From contig JBGTNL010000075.1 of the NCBI GenBank assembly GCA_041743085.1, positions 9,612 through 73,611 of the forward strand: DNA of 64,000 nt, given 5' to 3'. The translations under genes were made by a program, and so were the position numbers. The notes beneath the pieces were generated by a model that searched no databases, had not been told where the DNA came from, and was given only the letters and a program-made list of their open reading frames with translations. Below, one piece after another: positions 32,970 through 41,740 of this stretch. This DNA is from JAFMPW01 sp041743085 (GTDB lineage: Bacteria > Bacteroidota > Bacteroidia > Flavobacteriales > Flavobacteriaceae). Position 1 is the first letter of the stretch. Every line of letters starts with the position of its first letter.

Positions 32970-35188
32970 TATCCTCCTTGCCATATACAAGAGTTAAATT
33001 TGTGCTTACGGCGCTGTTGGCGGTGTTTGTGATACAAACTTCATGGCCTCAGGACAGTATACCGCCCGACAAGGATATTGAACCCTACTTCAATGCGGCA
33101 AGAGCCTTTGAAAATGAAAACAAAATAGAACTGGCCCTTGAATCACTCGATAAAGCGGCCGTGCTCGCCGAGGAAAATGAAAATGCAAAGGCCCTTGTGG
33201 ATTGTTATCACAAATTTGCAGAGGTTTATTTCTTACTTGGTAAAAGGGAAAATGCTATCTTCTATTGGGATAGGGCTGCAGTACTTTTGGGAGATCTGGA
33301 ATATCCTCACGGCCATGCCATACACAAATACATTGAAGCCATCCTGTTGTACGATAGCGGAAACAATTTTCAGGCCATCTTTATGCTGAATGAAGCCAAG
33401 GAATTGAGCAATGACAGGAATCTATTGAATAATATCCTGTTGCTTGAGGGAAATATTTACCTGAGTATTGAAAAATACGACAGTGCCACCACAAATTTTA
33501 ATTCGCTCCTGGTAAACACTGATATTTATGAAGGCGACTATTTAAAGACCCAAGCCCACTTAGGACTTACAAAGCTCTACTTTCAGACAGAAAATTTTGA
33601 AGCAAGCCTTGAAAATGGGAATAATGCCCTGACAATTGCCAAGAATAACAGTTTTTCCAAAGAAATATTCGAAGCCAATGAACTTCTGGGCAAGACCTAC
33701 GAAAAAATGGGCAAATACGATATGTCGCTGGTTCATAACAGGAATTTACTACAGTTAAAAGACTCTCTTTTTACTATTGAAAAGGTAAAATTAGAGCAAA
33801 AATCCGCGGACAGGATCCAGTTTGAAATGATGACCGAAGTGATTGGCAATCAGGATGAAAAAATTGAGGAGCTGAACGAGAACGTCAACCGGTCGGAAAT
33901 TACGGCCATCCTGACATCCGCTTTTTTGACAATTATTTCCTTATTGGCGGTATCACTTTACCGGAACAACCAGATCAAATTAAAGACAAACGATCTTCTT
34001 CATACAAAGAACCGGGAGTTGCAGGCAGCCAGGGATGCAGCGGTTCAGGCAATGGAAGCCAAAACCAATTTCTTATCTACAGTTAGCCATGAACTAAGGA
34101 CACCGCTTTACGCGGTAACAGGACTGACCCATTTGCTGCTCGAAGAAAATCCCAGTGAAAATCAGAGAGAACATTTGAAATCCCTGAAATTTTCGGGAGA
34201 TTACCTCCTGAATTTTATCAATGACATTCTGCAGATCAATAAGATAGATGCCGATAAGCTGGAAGCGCTGAATATTGAATTCAACCTGAAAAAAGTACTG
34301 ACGGATGTAATCAATTCCCTGCAACAAAGTGCCAAGGAAAACAAAACGAAAATTACCCTGGACTTTGATGAAAATATCCCTGCCCATCTTATGAGCGACC
34401 CCCTCAAACTGTCGCAGATATTTATGAATTTAGTGGGGAATGCGCTTAAATTCACCAAACAGGGAGAAGTGATCGTCTTCGCTAAACTTATGAAAAAAGA
34501 GGAGGAAGACGTTACACTTTATTTTGAGGTCAGGGATAATGGTATAGGGATATCAAAAGAGCAGCAGGAGCATATTTTTGAAAGCTTTGAGCAAGGCTCT
34601 ATTCAGATAAACAGGGAATACGGCGGCACCGGGTTAGGACTTACAATCGTGAAAAGTCTGCTGGGCTTATTTGACAGTAAGATACATTTGGAAAGTGAAC
34701 CCGGTAAAGGCAGTTCTTTCTTTTTTGAGCTTAATTTGAAGAGTAAGGACAGTATTGTTGATGATATCCCCTTTGAGATCACACTCAAGGACTACGACTT
34801 AAAAGGACTCTTTCTTCTTGTGGTGGAGGACAACAAGATCAATCAGGTGATTACCAAAAAAATGCTCCGCAAAAAGGATATGACCTGTGATATAGCCAGC
34901 AATGGCATGGAGGCCATAGCCCTGGCCAAACAGCGTGATTATGATGGTATTCTTATGGATATTCACATGCCTGGGATAAGCGGTGTGGAAGCGACCATTG
35001 AAATACGAAAATTTGACAAAGACATCCCTATCATAGCGCTGACCGCAATATCCCTTGATGACAGCCTGGAGAATTTCTATGCGGCCGGTTGTAATGATGT
35101 GGTAACCAAACCTTTTAAGCCTGAAGTTTTCTATCAGAAAATTGGCGAAAACATCCTGGAATACAAACTCAATAAATCGGCTTCATAA
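32966..35188 (+). CDS. Hybrid histidine kinase with TPR-like periplasmic sensor
   Basis: The product is 740 residues and starts with TTG at 32966, inside the gap stop. Order of parts: signal/anchor (about 8-27), tetratricopeptide-type helical repeats (about 30-290), a membrane helix near 312-330 (ILTSAFLTIISLLAVSLY), a coiled coil, HisKA with the phosphoacceptor in FLSTVSHELRTPLYAVTG near 374, HATPase_c with NLVGNALKFT, DNGIGISKEQQEHIFESF and GGTGLGLTIVKSL, then a receiver domain with VVEDNKINQV and the Asp in GILMDIHMPGISG near 655. There is no DNA-binding domain in the protein. A phosphorelay partner must be encoded elsewhere. Confidence 0.9.
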   Translation: MISSLPYTRVKFVLTALLAVFVIQTSWPQDSIPPDKDIEPYFNAARAFENENKIELALESLDKAAVLAEENENAKALVDCYHKFAEVYFLLGKRENAIFYWDRAAVLLGDLEYPHGHAIHKYIEAILLYDSGNNFQAIFMLNEAKELSNDRNLLNNILLLEGNIYLSIEKYDSATTNFNSLLVNTDIYEGDYLKTQAHLGLTKLYFQTENFEASLENGNNALTIAKNNSFSKEIFEANELLGKTYEKMGKYDMSLVHNRNLLQLKDSLFTIEKVKLEQKSADRIQFEMMTEVIGNQDEKIEELNENVNRSEITAILTSAFLTIISLLAVSLYRNNQIKLKTNDLLHTKNRELQAARDAAVQAMEAKTNFLSTVSHELRTPLYAVTGLTHLLLEENPSENQREHLKSLKFSGDYLLNFINDILQINKIDADKLEALNIEFNLKKVLTDVINSLQQSAKENKTKITLDFDENIPAHLMSDPLKLSQIFMNLVGNALKFTKQGEVIVFAKLMKKEEEDVTLYFEVRDNGIGISKEQQEHIFESFEQGSIQINREYGGTGLGLTIVKSLLGLFDSKIHLESEPGKGSSFFFELNLKSKDSIVDDIPFEITLKDYDLKGLFLLVVEDNKINQVITKKMLRKKDMTCDIASNGMEAIALAKQRDYDGILMDIHMPGISGVEATIEIRKFDKDIPIIALTAISLDDSLENFYAAGCNDVVTKPFKPEVFYQKIGENILEYKLNKSAS

Positions 35189-36175
35189 GGCTGCCAGCTT
35201 TTGCACAAAGATTTCATGGCCATTACCAAGGAATTCGTGCCTTACCTGGATATAATAAAGCCTGTTCACCTTACCCTTTGACCGCATATAGTCTTTTTCG
35301 GTTGTGATCACATAAGGTCTGGAATTAAAGAGGTCAAGTTCATTTTCAGAGAAAAAATGATGGTCCTTAAAAATCAAATGCTCAAAAGTAATTCCCTGCA
35401 TCCCAAGATATTTTACCAGCGGTTCCGGATCAGCAACCCCTGTCACCAAGGTTACTTTCTTATCTGTTAATCCCTCCAGTGGCATGCCGTCTTTATAGCC
35501 TTTTAAATGATCATCATAAGCAAAAAAACTGAAAAGTACTTCCTGCCCGTTTAAAGTATTCAGTTTTCTGCGTATCTGGGATTGTGCCTCACTATCCAGA
35601 TCGGGAGGGCATTTGGTGACAACGATCAGATCTGCCCTTTTTGCCTGGTTTTTGGCATCCCTAAGGCTTCCCGTAGGCAAGTACCAGTCATTTGTATACA
35701 GGTTGTCATAGGCGGTTAAAAGTATAGAAAAACCAGGGATAACCTTTCTGTGTTGAAAAGCATCGTCCAGAAGAATAAGGTCCGGGTTAACGGTATCCTC
35801 GAGAATTGATATCCCCCGCTGTCTGTCCGCATCTACGGCGACAATAATCCCAGGAAATTTAGAATGTATTTGCAAGGGCTCGTCACCTACCTCTTCCGCA
35901 GTACTATCGGAAGTCACTAAACCGAATCCCCTGGTTTTCCTTCTGTATCCCCTGCTGAGGACCGCTATCTTATGGGTGTGCTGTAAATGAGAGACCAGCA
36001 TTTCTACCATCGGGGTCTTTCCCGTACCCCCCACATTTAAATTTCCGACACAGATGGTTGGGGTTTTGTACATTTTTGAGCTGAAAAAACCATTGTCGTA
36101 CAAATAATTTCTAATATGGACCACCAGGGCATAAAGCAGCGAAAAGGGGAACGCTATTTTTCTCAGCAGTTGCAT
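35183..36175 (-). CDS. lpxK: Tetraacyldisaccharide 4'-kinase
   Basis: The 330-residue inner-membrane enzyme phosphorylates the 4' position of the lipid A precursor. It has an N-terminal hydrophobic segment (IAFPFSLLYALVVHIRNYLYD), the P-loop in CVGNLNVGGTGKTPMVEMLV near residue 50, LSRGYRRKTRGFGLV, VAVDADRQRGI and LLDDAFQHRKV, all in family order. Its stop overlaps the end of the converging hybrid kinase by six bases. It is divergent from the Nif3-like gene with about 50 bases between. Its presence shows the organism makes lipid A. Confidence 0.95.
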   Translation of the reverse strand: MQLLRKIAFPFSLLYALVVHIRNYLYDNGFFSSKMYKTPTICVGNLNVGGTGKTPMVEMLVSHLQHTHKIAVLSRGYRRKTRGFGLVTSDSTAEEVGDEPLQIHSKFPGIIVAVDADRQRGISILEDTVNPDLILLDDAFQHRKVIPGFSILLTAYDNLYTNDWYLPTGSLRDAKNQAKRADLIVVTKCPPDLDSEAQSQIRRKLNTLNGQEVLFSFFAYDDHLKGYKDGMPLEGLTDKKVTLVTGVADPEPLVKYLGMQGITFEHLIFKDHHFFSENELDLFNSRPYVITTEKDYMRSKGKVNRLYYIQVRHEFLGNGHEIFVQKLAAL

Positions 36176-36205
36176 TAACTACGAAAATATAATATTTTAT
36201 CTTTG
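36175..36205 (+). promoter_or_regulatory. Candidate promoter for the Nif3-like gene
   Basis: TTA at 36175-36177 and TATCTTTG at 36198-36205 are 20 bases apart; the -7 box is a perfect TAnnTTTG and the -33 has one mismatch. The ATG is 20 bases downstream. Confidence 0.45.
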
Positions 36206-36225
36206 GTACCCTTAAAACCAGAGAA

Positions 36226-37320
36226 ATGATTGTTAAAGGAGTTACCGATATATTGGAAGAATTAGCCCCTTTGCGGCACGCAGAAGATTTTGACAATGTT
36301 GGCCTTCTCGTTGGCAATTTCAATGCCGAAGTTTCAGGAGTACTGGTAACCCTGGATACACTTGAAAATGTAGTGGAGGAGGCATTTGAAAAAAAATGCA
36401 ATCTGATTGTCAGTTTCCATCCTATTATCTTCTCCGGCCTTAAAAAAATAACCGGCCAAACCTATGTGGAACGCGTTGTCTTAAAAGCCATTCAAAAAAA
36501 AATAGCCATTTATAGCATGCATACCGCTCTTGATAATGCTGCATCCGGAGTAAATGCAAAAATATGTGAAGTACTTGGGATACGAAATCCGGGGATCCTT
36601 ATTCCAAAAAAAGATACTGTTAGGAAACTAACCACTTATGTGCCCCTGGCCGATACGGATAGGCTGAGAACCGCACTTTTTGAGGCGGGGGCGGGCAACA
36701 TAGGCAATTACAGCAATTGCAGTTTTGCAATAAATGGCAAAGGGAGCTATAAAGCAGGCGACAACACCAACCCTGTGAAAGGCAAAAAGGGAGAAATTCA
36801 CTATGAAAAGGAAACGCAGATCAATATTACTTTTGATGCCGCTAACGAAAACGCCATCCTGAATGCCCTTTTTAAAAATCATCCCTATGAGGAGGTGGCA
36901 TATGAAATATATGCGCTCGAAAATACAAATCAAAAAATTGGAATGGGCATGGTCGGCGAGCTTGAAAAGGCCCTTAGCGAAACCGAATTTTTGAAATTGG
37001 TAAAGGATCGCATGAAGGTGTCTTGCTTAAGACATTCCACCCTGCTAGGGAAAACGGTCAAAAAGATTGCCGTTCTCGGGGGTAGCGGCGCTTTTGCCAT
37101 AGGCCCGGCAAAGGCGGCCGGAGCAGATGTTTTGGTGACTTCAGACATAAAGTACCACCAATTTTATGAGGCAGAAGATAAAATAGTGATTGCAGATGTG
37201 GGACACTATGAAAGTGAGCAGTTTACAAAAAATCTGTTGGTTGACTATCTTACGAAAAAAATCCCTAATTTTGCAATCTCTTTATCCGAGAGTAAAACAA
37301 ATCCCATCAAGTATTTTTAA
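36226..37320 (+). CDS. Nif3-like dinuclear metal centre protein (GTP cyclohydrolase I type 2 family)
   Basis: The 364-residue protein has the two Nif3 halves separated by a PII/CutA-like insert (about residues 125-235, with NITFDAANENAILNALFKNHPYEEVAYEIY). Metal ligands are expected in LIVSFHPIIFSG (His), IYSMHTALDNA (His, Asp) near 100 and the C-terminal DVGHYESEQF (His, Glu). KIAVLGGSGAFAIGPAKAAGADVLVTSDIKYH completes the signature. The biochemical role is still debated for the family. Together with the next gene it forms a two-gene unit frequently seen in Bacteroidota. Confidence 0.9.
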   Translation: MIVKGVTDILEELAPLRHAEDFDNVGLLVGNFNAEVSGVLVTLDTLENVVEEAFEKKCNLIVSFHPIIFSGLKKITGQTYVERVVLKAIQKKIAIYSMHTALDNAASGVNAKICEVLGIRNPGILIPKKDTVRKLTTYVPLADTDRLRTALFEAGAGNIGNYSNCSFAINGKGSYKAGDNTNPVKGKKGEIHYEKETQINITFDAANENAILNALFKNHPYEEVAYEIYALENTNQKIGMGMVGELEKALSETEFLKLVKDRMKVSCLRHSTLLGKTVKKIAVLGGSGAFAIGPAKAAGADVLVTSDIKYHQFYEAEDKIVIADVGHYESEQFTKNLLVDYLTKKIPNFAISLSESKTNPIKYF

Positions 37321-37322
37321 AT

Positions 37323-38102
37323 ATGGCAGCAAAGAAAGAAATTACGGTAGAAGAAAAATTAAGAGCGTTGTATGATCTTCAATTGATAGATTCCCGTGTT
37401 GATGAAATTAGAAATGTCCGTGGGGAACTCCCCCTGGAAGTTCAGGATCTGGATGATGAAGTACTTGGTCTTAAAACCCGTATGGATAAGTTAAAAACCG
37501 ATGTGGAGACCGTTAATTACGAAATTACCGCAAAGAAGAACCTTATTGAAGAAGCGAAGGTGCTGATAAAAAAATACGCCGAGCAACAAAAAAATGTCCG
37601 GAACAGCCGGGAATTTAATTCCCTCGCAAAAGAAGTGGAATTTCAGGAATTGGAAATTCAGCTGGCCGATAAGAATATTAAGGAATTTAAAACCCAGATA
37701 GAACAGAAAAAAGAAGTGATCGCCGACACCAAGGAACGCCTTACGGAACGTGAAGCGCACCTGAAGCATAAAAAAAGTGAATTGGATGCTATCCTGGCTG
37801 AGACCGAAAAAGAGGAAAAACAATTGCTGGCAAAATCCGCATCGTTCGAAAAAGAAATTGAAGACCGCTTGATTCAGGCGTACAAGAGGATACGAAACAA
37901 CGTGAAAAATGGTTTGGCCGTTGTTCCCGTTGAACGAGGGGCTTCCGGAGGATCCTTTTTTACCATCCCGCCTCAGGTACAGGTAGAGATTGCTTCCAGG
38001 AAAAAAATAATCACGGATGAACACAGCGGGCGCATTCTTGTGGATCCCGTTCTGGCGGAAGAAGAGCAGGAAAAAATGCACAAGCTTTTCGAAAAGATTT
38101 AA
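37323..38102 (+). CDS. DUF164/zinc-ribbon coiled-coil protein lacking its zinc cysteines
   Basis: The 259-residue protein is mostly one long coiled coil (about 30-180) followed by a C-terminal region that matches the C4 zinc ribbon of this family by position. Normally that region carries two CxxC pairs. Here the first reads GASGGSFFTIPPQVQVEI and the second ITDEHSGRILVDPVL, so the four cysteines are Ser, Ser, Asp and Ser and no Cys remains in the ribbon. The fold outline (FFTIPP, HSGRILVDP) is kept. Orthologues are paired with Nif3-like genes, as here (two bases between stop and start). A ribosome- or RNA-related role has been proposed for relatives; here it is open. Confidence 0.82.
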   Translation: MAAKKEITVEEKLRALYDLQLIDSRVDEIRNVRGELPLEVQDLDDEVLGLKTRMDKLKTDVETVNYEITAKKNLIEEAKVLIKKYAEQQKNVRNSREFNSLAKEVEFQELEIQLADKNIKEFKTQIEQKKEVIADTKERLTEREAHLKHKKSELDAILAETEKEEKQLLAKSASFEKEIEDRLIQAYKRIRNNVKNGLAVVPVERGASGGSFFTIPPQVQVEIASRKKIITDEHSGRILVDPVLAEEEQEKMHKLFEKI

Positions 38103-38123
38103 AACATAAACTTAACTATTAAT

Positions 38124-38159
38124 AAGAAAGTCGTTTGCCAGCTGGCAAACGACTTTCTT
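38124..38159 (+). terminator. Perfect palindromic terminator
   Basis: The 36-base tract is a perfect palindrome centred on AGCT at 38140-38143, with arms AAGAAAGTCGTTTGCCAG and its complement. It lies 22 bases after the coiled-coil gene. The right arm ends in TTTCTT, giving a T-rich tail. Confidence 0.75.
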
Positions 38160-38193
38160 CATATCTTATCCGGACATTAAGAAATGTAACTTC

Positions 38194-38613
38194 ATGGTTA
38201 TCAAAGTTTACAGCATTTGCCTCTTTTTACTAATTAATTCAATAGCAATGGCGCAGAACCTTTCTGAACTTAAGAGGAACAAACGTGTTTTGCTGGTAAT
38301 GGATACGGAGAATGATGCGGCTTTCCGTTCAGAACAACTCCAAATTTTTGACAATTACAGTGAGGAAATGAAAGAGCGCGATCTTGTCACTTATTGCTAT
38401 ACAGGGGATAGCATGCTCGATCGGAATGAAAATCCTGTAGCTATGGATGTAACGGAGGTTCCCGAGAAAGATTTCCAGGGAGTTATCTTAATCGGCAAAG
38501 ACGGGGGAGTTAAATCTATGGATAAGTTTGTGGTGGATCCCAAAACTATTTTTGATCGCATTGATGCCATGCCTATGCGGCAATCGGAAATGCGAGCTTC
38601 CAAAAAACACTAA
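38194..38613 (+). CDS. DUF4174-domain secreted protein
   Basis: The 139-residue product has a signal peptide (MVIKVYSICLFLLINSIAMA) and a DUF4174 thioredoxin-like domain: NLSELKRNKRVLLVMDTENDAAFRSEQLQIF, then ERDLVTYCY and FQGVILIGKDGGVKSMDKFVVDPKTIFDRIDAMPMRQSEM. The latter stretch (IDAMPMRQ.EM) is the strongest family mark. No redox CxxC is present, so it is unlikely to be an oxidoreductase. It is a single gene converging with kmo. Confidence 0.82.
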   Translation: MVIKVYSICLFLLINSIAMAQNLSELKRNKRVLLVMDTENDAAFRSEQLQIFDNYSEEMKERDLVTYCYTGDSMLDRNENPVAMDVTEVPEKDFQGVILIGKDGGVKSMDKFVVDPKTIFDRIDAMPMRQSEMRASKKH

Positions 38614-38676
38614 AAACTTTATTTGATGCGCCGACATTGCAGCAGTCCTATATTCAGATTAGTTTCTATGGCGTTT

Positions 38677-38703
38677 TGTCACCCTGAGTGTGTCATCCTG
38701 AGG
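38677..38703. repeat. Fragment of a TGTCA-CCTGAG interspersed repeat
   Basis: TGTCACCCTGAG (38677-38688) is followed at once by TGTCATCCTGAGG (38691-38703), a direct duplication of a motif found at many Bacteroidota intergenic repeats. It lies between converging genes. Confidence 0.4.
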
Positions 38704-38744
38704 ATTAAACAATGCCGGTACAAAAAGTGTTTAACAATTATACC

Positions 38745-40094
38745 CTACCTTCCGGATAAGGCCTCCAAGATTTTATTTTCAACCTCTTCACTATCCCATT
38801 TCTCTTCAATGCGGGGTATTTCCATGATCCTTTTCATTATATTTTCCTGGAAGTCACCAATAGCCAAGGCCTCGGCATAGGGGCTTTCCGAAAAGGTTAC
38901 CCGGGAATAGACCGGGATCCATTTGTCCGGATGCTTTTTTGCAAAATGTTTTTCTATCTTTTTTTGTAGCATAAATTTTGGATCCGCCGTTTTACTGCTC
39001 ATTTCAATAAAATTCCTGTAGCTTAATTCCGCAATGGCATCCGCATCGGGTTTCCTGTCTTTCTGGTAGTTTTGAAATATCGTTTCCCAGGCGTCCCCAT
39101 GCTTCCTTATTAACTTATATAGGTAGTAAATGTCTTCAAACCCGGCATTCATCCCCTGTCCGTAGAAGGGAACCACCGCATGGGCAGAATCGCCTACCAG
39201 GGCAACCTTGTCCCAGTAGGTCCAGGGATAACACTTCATAGTAACCATGGCACTGGTGGGATTTTTGAAGAAGTCCCCGGTAAGATTCTCAATATCTTCC
39301 ATCACATCGGGGAAGTACTTTCTAAAAAAAGTCCTGGCCTCTTCCTTATTCGTTATGCTCGCAAAAGAGACTTCTCCTTCGAAAGGCAAAAACAAGGTGC
39401 ACGTGAAACTACCGTCCAAATTGGGCATGGCAATAAACATAAACCTGCCCCTGGGCCAGATATGAAAGGAATTTTTATCCAGTTTATGTGTCCCGTCAGG
39501 ATTTGACGCAATGGCAAGCTCTTTATAACCCACATCAATAAAGTCTTGTGAATAATCGAACCTGCTGCGTCGTTGCATTTTATGCCGGACACGGGAAAAA
39601 GCACCGTCACAGCCAAACACTATATCAAAATGGTATTCTTTCCATTGGCTCTTTTCCGATTCTCCCGTAAACAATATTGCATGGGGTAAGTCAACATCCC
39701 AAATCTTTTCGTTAAACCTGAAACGTACTCCGGCCTCCTCGGCAAGATCTATCATGGCCCTGTTTAGCACCCCCCTGGAGATAGACCAAATGGCTTCCCC
39801 CTCCTTACCGTACTTCTGGAAGTATACCGCTTTATCAATGACATGCATTGCGCGTTTGTCCAGTGGGATCGCAATTTTTTTTATGGCATCTTCTATTCCC
39901 ACCTCCCTTAGCGCCTTCCATCCCCTATCGCTCATGGCCAGGTTAATGGACCTGCCCGAAAACTCAATTGTCCTTATATCCGGTCTTCTGTCAAAGACCG
40001 TAATATGGTGTTCGAATTTTCGAAGGTAAATTGCCAAAAGGGAGCCAACTAAACCTGAGCCGGCAATAGCAATGTTTCTGGGAGTTTGTATCAT
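38745..40094 (-). CDS. kmo: Kynurenine 3-monooxygenase
   Basis: The 449-residue FAD monooxygenase hydroxylates L-kynurenine on the way from tryptophan to quinolinate and NAD. Seen: Rossmann motif IAIAGSGLVGSLLAIYLRK at the N-terminus, EFSGRSINLAMSDRGWKAL, FGCDGAFSRVRHKM near 170 and the second FAD motif ALVGDSAHAVVPFYGQGMNAGFED near 310, followed by a C-terminal helix region. kynU, encoding the next enzyme, lies 3 kb to the right on the same strand. The ATG is 287 bases from the clpP stop. Confidence 0.94.
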   Translation of the reverse strand: MIQTPRNIAIAGSGLVGSLLAIYLRKFEHHITVFDRRPDIRTIEFSGRSINLAMSDRGWKALREVGIEDAIKKIAIPLDKRAMHVIDKAVYFQKYGKEGEAIWSISRGVLNRAMIDLAEEAGVRFRFNEKIWDVDLPHAILFTGESEKSQWKEYHFDIVFGCDGAFSRVRHKMQRRSRFDYSQDFIDVGYKELAIASNPDGTHKLDKNSFHIWPRGRFMFIAMPNLDGSFTCTLFLPFEGEVSFASITNKEEARTFFRKYFPDVMEDIENLTGDFFKNPTSAMVTMKCYPWTYWDKVALVGDSAHAVVPFYGQGMNAGFEDIYYLYKLIRKHGDAWETIFQNYQKDRKPDADAIAELSYRNFIEMSSKTADPKFMLQKKIEKHFAKKHPDKWIPVYSRVTFSESPYAEALAIGDFQENIMKRIMEIPRIEEKWDSEEVENKILEALSGR

Positions 40095-40381
40095 GTAGTT
40101 TGTTCGATGCAGTACCTTTGTTTGTCCCTCACTTTTCGTATTTAGAAAACCTAAAGTGTTCCTGCCTGTCTAATTTAATCCTTTTTTAACATTGCACCAA
40201 CAACCAAAATTGAAAATGACAACGTATATACTTTGAATTTTCCGCTTAGGCGTCCATATATATCCAGAAAGTCCTTCCCAATTGAATCGCGAAGGACTTT
40301 TTCTTTAGTGTCTTCTACCGCTAATTTTAATCAGCCCCTACCAGTAGTCATGTTCAGGCTCTTTTAAAAGGCTTTCGCAAT
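40095..40381. other. Intergenic region between kmo and clpP with a plus-oriented hairpin
   Basis: No coding frame is supported. The region holds a terminator-like hairpin whose T-run is on the plus strand although both flanking genes are on the minus strand, which leaves room for an unannotated plus-strand transcript ending there. Confidence 0.35.
40266..40303 (+). terminator. Terminator-like hairpin
   Basis: AAGTCCTTC (40269-40277) and GAAGGACTT (40291-40299) form a 9-bp stem with a 13-base loop, followed by TTTTCTTT on the plus strand. It could also end clpP transcription on the minus strand, where the complementary tail is weaker. Confidence 0.55.
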
Positions 40382-40930
40382 TTATTCAAGAATCCCGTCT
40401 ACAATGCCATATTCCACGGATTCCTCCGCGCCCATCCAGTAATCCCGGTTAAAATCCCTCATGATCTTTTCATAGGTTTGGCCGCAATTCTCAGCGAGTA
40501 TCCTTGCCCCTAATTCCTTGCTTTTTATGATCTCTTTGGCTTGAATTTCAATATTTGAAGCCTGCCCCCTGGCACCACCGCTGGGTTGATGGATCATTAC
40601 CCGGGCATGGGGCTGAATAAACCTTCTGCCCTTCTCCCCCACGGATAGCAAAATGGACCCCATAGACGCGGCCAGGCCCGAGCAAACCGTAGATACCGGA
40701 CTCTTAATCTGTTTGATGGTATCATAAATAGCAAAGCCGGAAGTAACATAACCCCCCGGACTATTGATCACCAGTTGTATTTCCTTATTGTTTTGAAGAT
40801 CCAGGTACAGCAATCTGTCTATAACATGTTTGGCGGAGTCGTCATCTACCATCCCCCATAAAAAAACCTTGCGTTCTTCCAATAACTTTTCCTGAATAGC
40901 TTCCTGAACTTTTCCTTTTTTTGCACTCAT
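40382..40930 (-). CDS. clpP: ATP-dependent Clp protease proteolytic subunit (ClpP-like)
   Basis: At 182 residues from MSAKKGKVQEAIQEKLLEER, this is a ClpP-fold serine protease. The nucleophile Ser is in SGLAASMGSILLSVG near residue 88, the His in ARVMIHQPSGGARGQASNIE and the Asp in FNRDYWMGAEESVEYGIVD. VINSPGGYVTSGFAIYDT forms the oxyanion-strand region. ClpP tetradecamers degrade substrates fed by ClpX or ClpA/C. I used the internal ATG at 40930 (behind an AAAGGA) rather than the ATG 24 bases upstream. No clpX is adjacent, and Bacteroidota often carry a second clpP next to clpX, so this is likely the stand-alone copy. Confidence 0.9.
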   Translation of the reverse strand: MSAKKGKVQEAIQEKLLEERKVFLWGMVDDDSAKHVIDRLLYLDLQNNKEIQLVINSPGGYVTSGFAIYDTIKQIKSPVSTVCSGLAASMGSILLSVGEKGRRFIQPHARVMIHQPSGGARGQASNIEIQAKEIIKSKELGARILAENCGQTYEKIMRDFNRDYWMGAEESVEYGIVDGILE

Positions 40931-41050
40931 TCCTTTGTTTTGGTTAAAAGTCAAAATTAATCAAATTATTGGGATTTACAGTCCCAACAATCCTGGGGAT
41001 TTATTTCCGATTTGGGGAAGAAAGCCACTATCTTTGAAAAAAAGTATAAA

Positions 41051-41731
41051 ATGAAAAACCACCTGTACATTATTTTTCTTGGTGTGTTAATGCTCGCCAA
41101 TTGTAAGACGGAAAAAAAGTCAGAAACTCCTGGGATGCAGAAGGAAGGCTCCGTTCTGGAAAAATTAGCCCATGCCAACGGCTACGATAATTGGAATAAG
41201 GTCAAAGAACTGAAATTTACATTTAATGTGGACAGGGATACTTCGCATTTCGAAAGAAGTTGGATATGGGATACGAAGGCCAATACCGTCACGGGAATCT
41301 CCCCCGGCGATACGGTTACCTATGATCGAAAAGCTGTGGATAGTACTAATACCCAGCTCGACGGAGCCTTCATAAATGACAAATATTGGCTATTGGCCCC
41401 CATAAACATATTCTGGGATAAAGACAATCTGGAATACACCCACACCGCCCGGGTTGCAGCTCCTATGAGTAAAGATACCTTGCAAAAATTAAGTGTGGTC
41501 TATAAGGCTGAAGGCGGGTATACCCCCGGAGACGCCTATGATTTTTATTTCGATGATGATTTTATAGTAAGGGAATGGGTATTCAGAAAAAGCAACCAGG
41601 CAGAACCCTCCATGACTACCAGCTGGGAGGATTACACGGACGAGGGAGGACTGAAAATAGGGCAAATGCATAAAAACGAAGATGGCTCCTTCAAATTATA
41701 TTTTACCGACCTGGCCATAACCAATCGATAA
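41051..41731 (+). CDS. Lipoprotein, possibly DUF6503 family
   Basis: The 226-residue product starts MKNHLYIIFLGVLMLANC, a lipoprotein signal with lipidated Cys18. The mature region has LEKLAHANGYDNWNKVKELKFTF, SWIWDTKANTV, INDKYWLLAPINIFWDKD and YDFYFDDDFIVREWVFRK, resembling the DUF6503 proteins of Flavobacteriia, which have a LolA-like open beta-barrel shape; this match is from memory and modest. TATCTTTG at 41029-41036 is a perfect -7 box. The ATG at 41051 is preferred over an upstream ATG at 41012 because it opens the signal peptide and lies after the promoter box. Confidence 0.7.
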   Translation: MKNHLYIIFLGVLMLANCKTEKKSETPGMQKEGSVLEKLAHANGYDNWNKVKELKFTFNVDRDTSHFERSWIWDTKANTVTGISPGDTVTYDRKAVDSTNTQLDGAFINDKYWLLAPINIFWDKDNLEYTHTARVAAPMSKDTLQKLSVVYKAEGGYTPGDAYDFYFDDDFIVREWVFRKSNQAEPSMTTSWEDYTDEGGLKIGQMHKNEDGSFKLYFTDLAITNR

Positions 41732-41740
41732 GTATACGGA

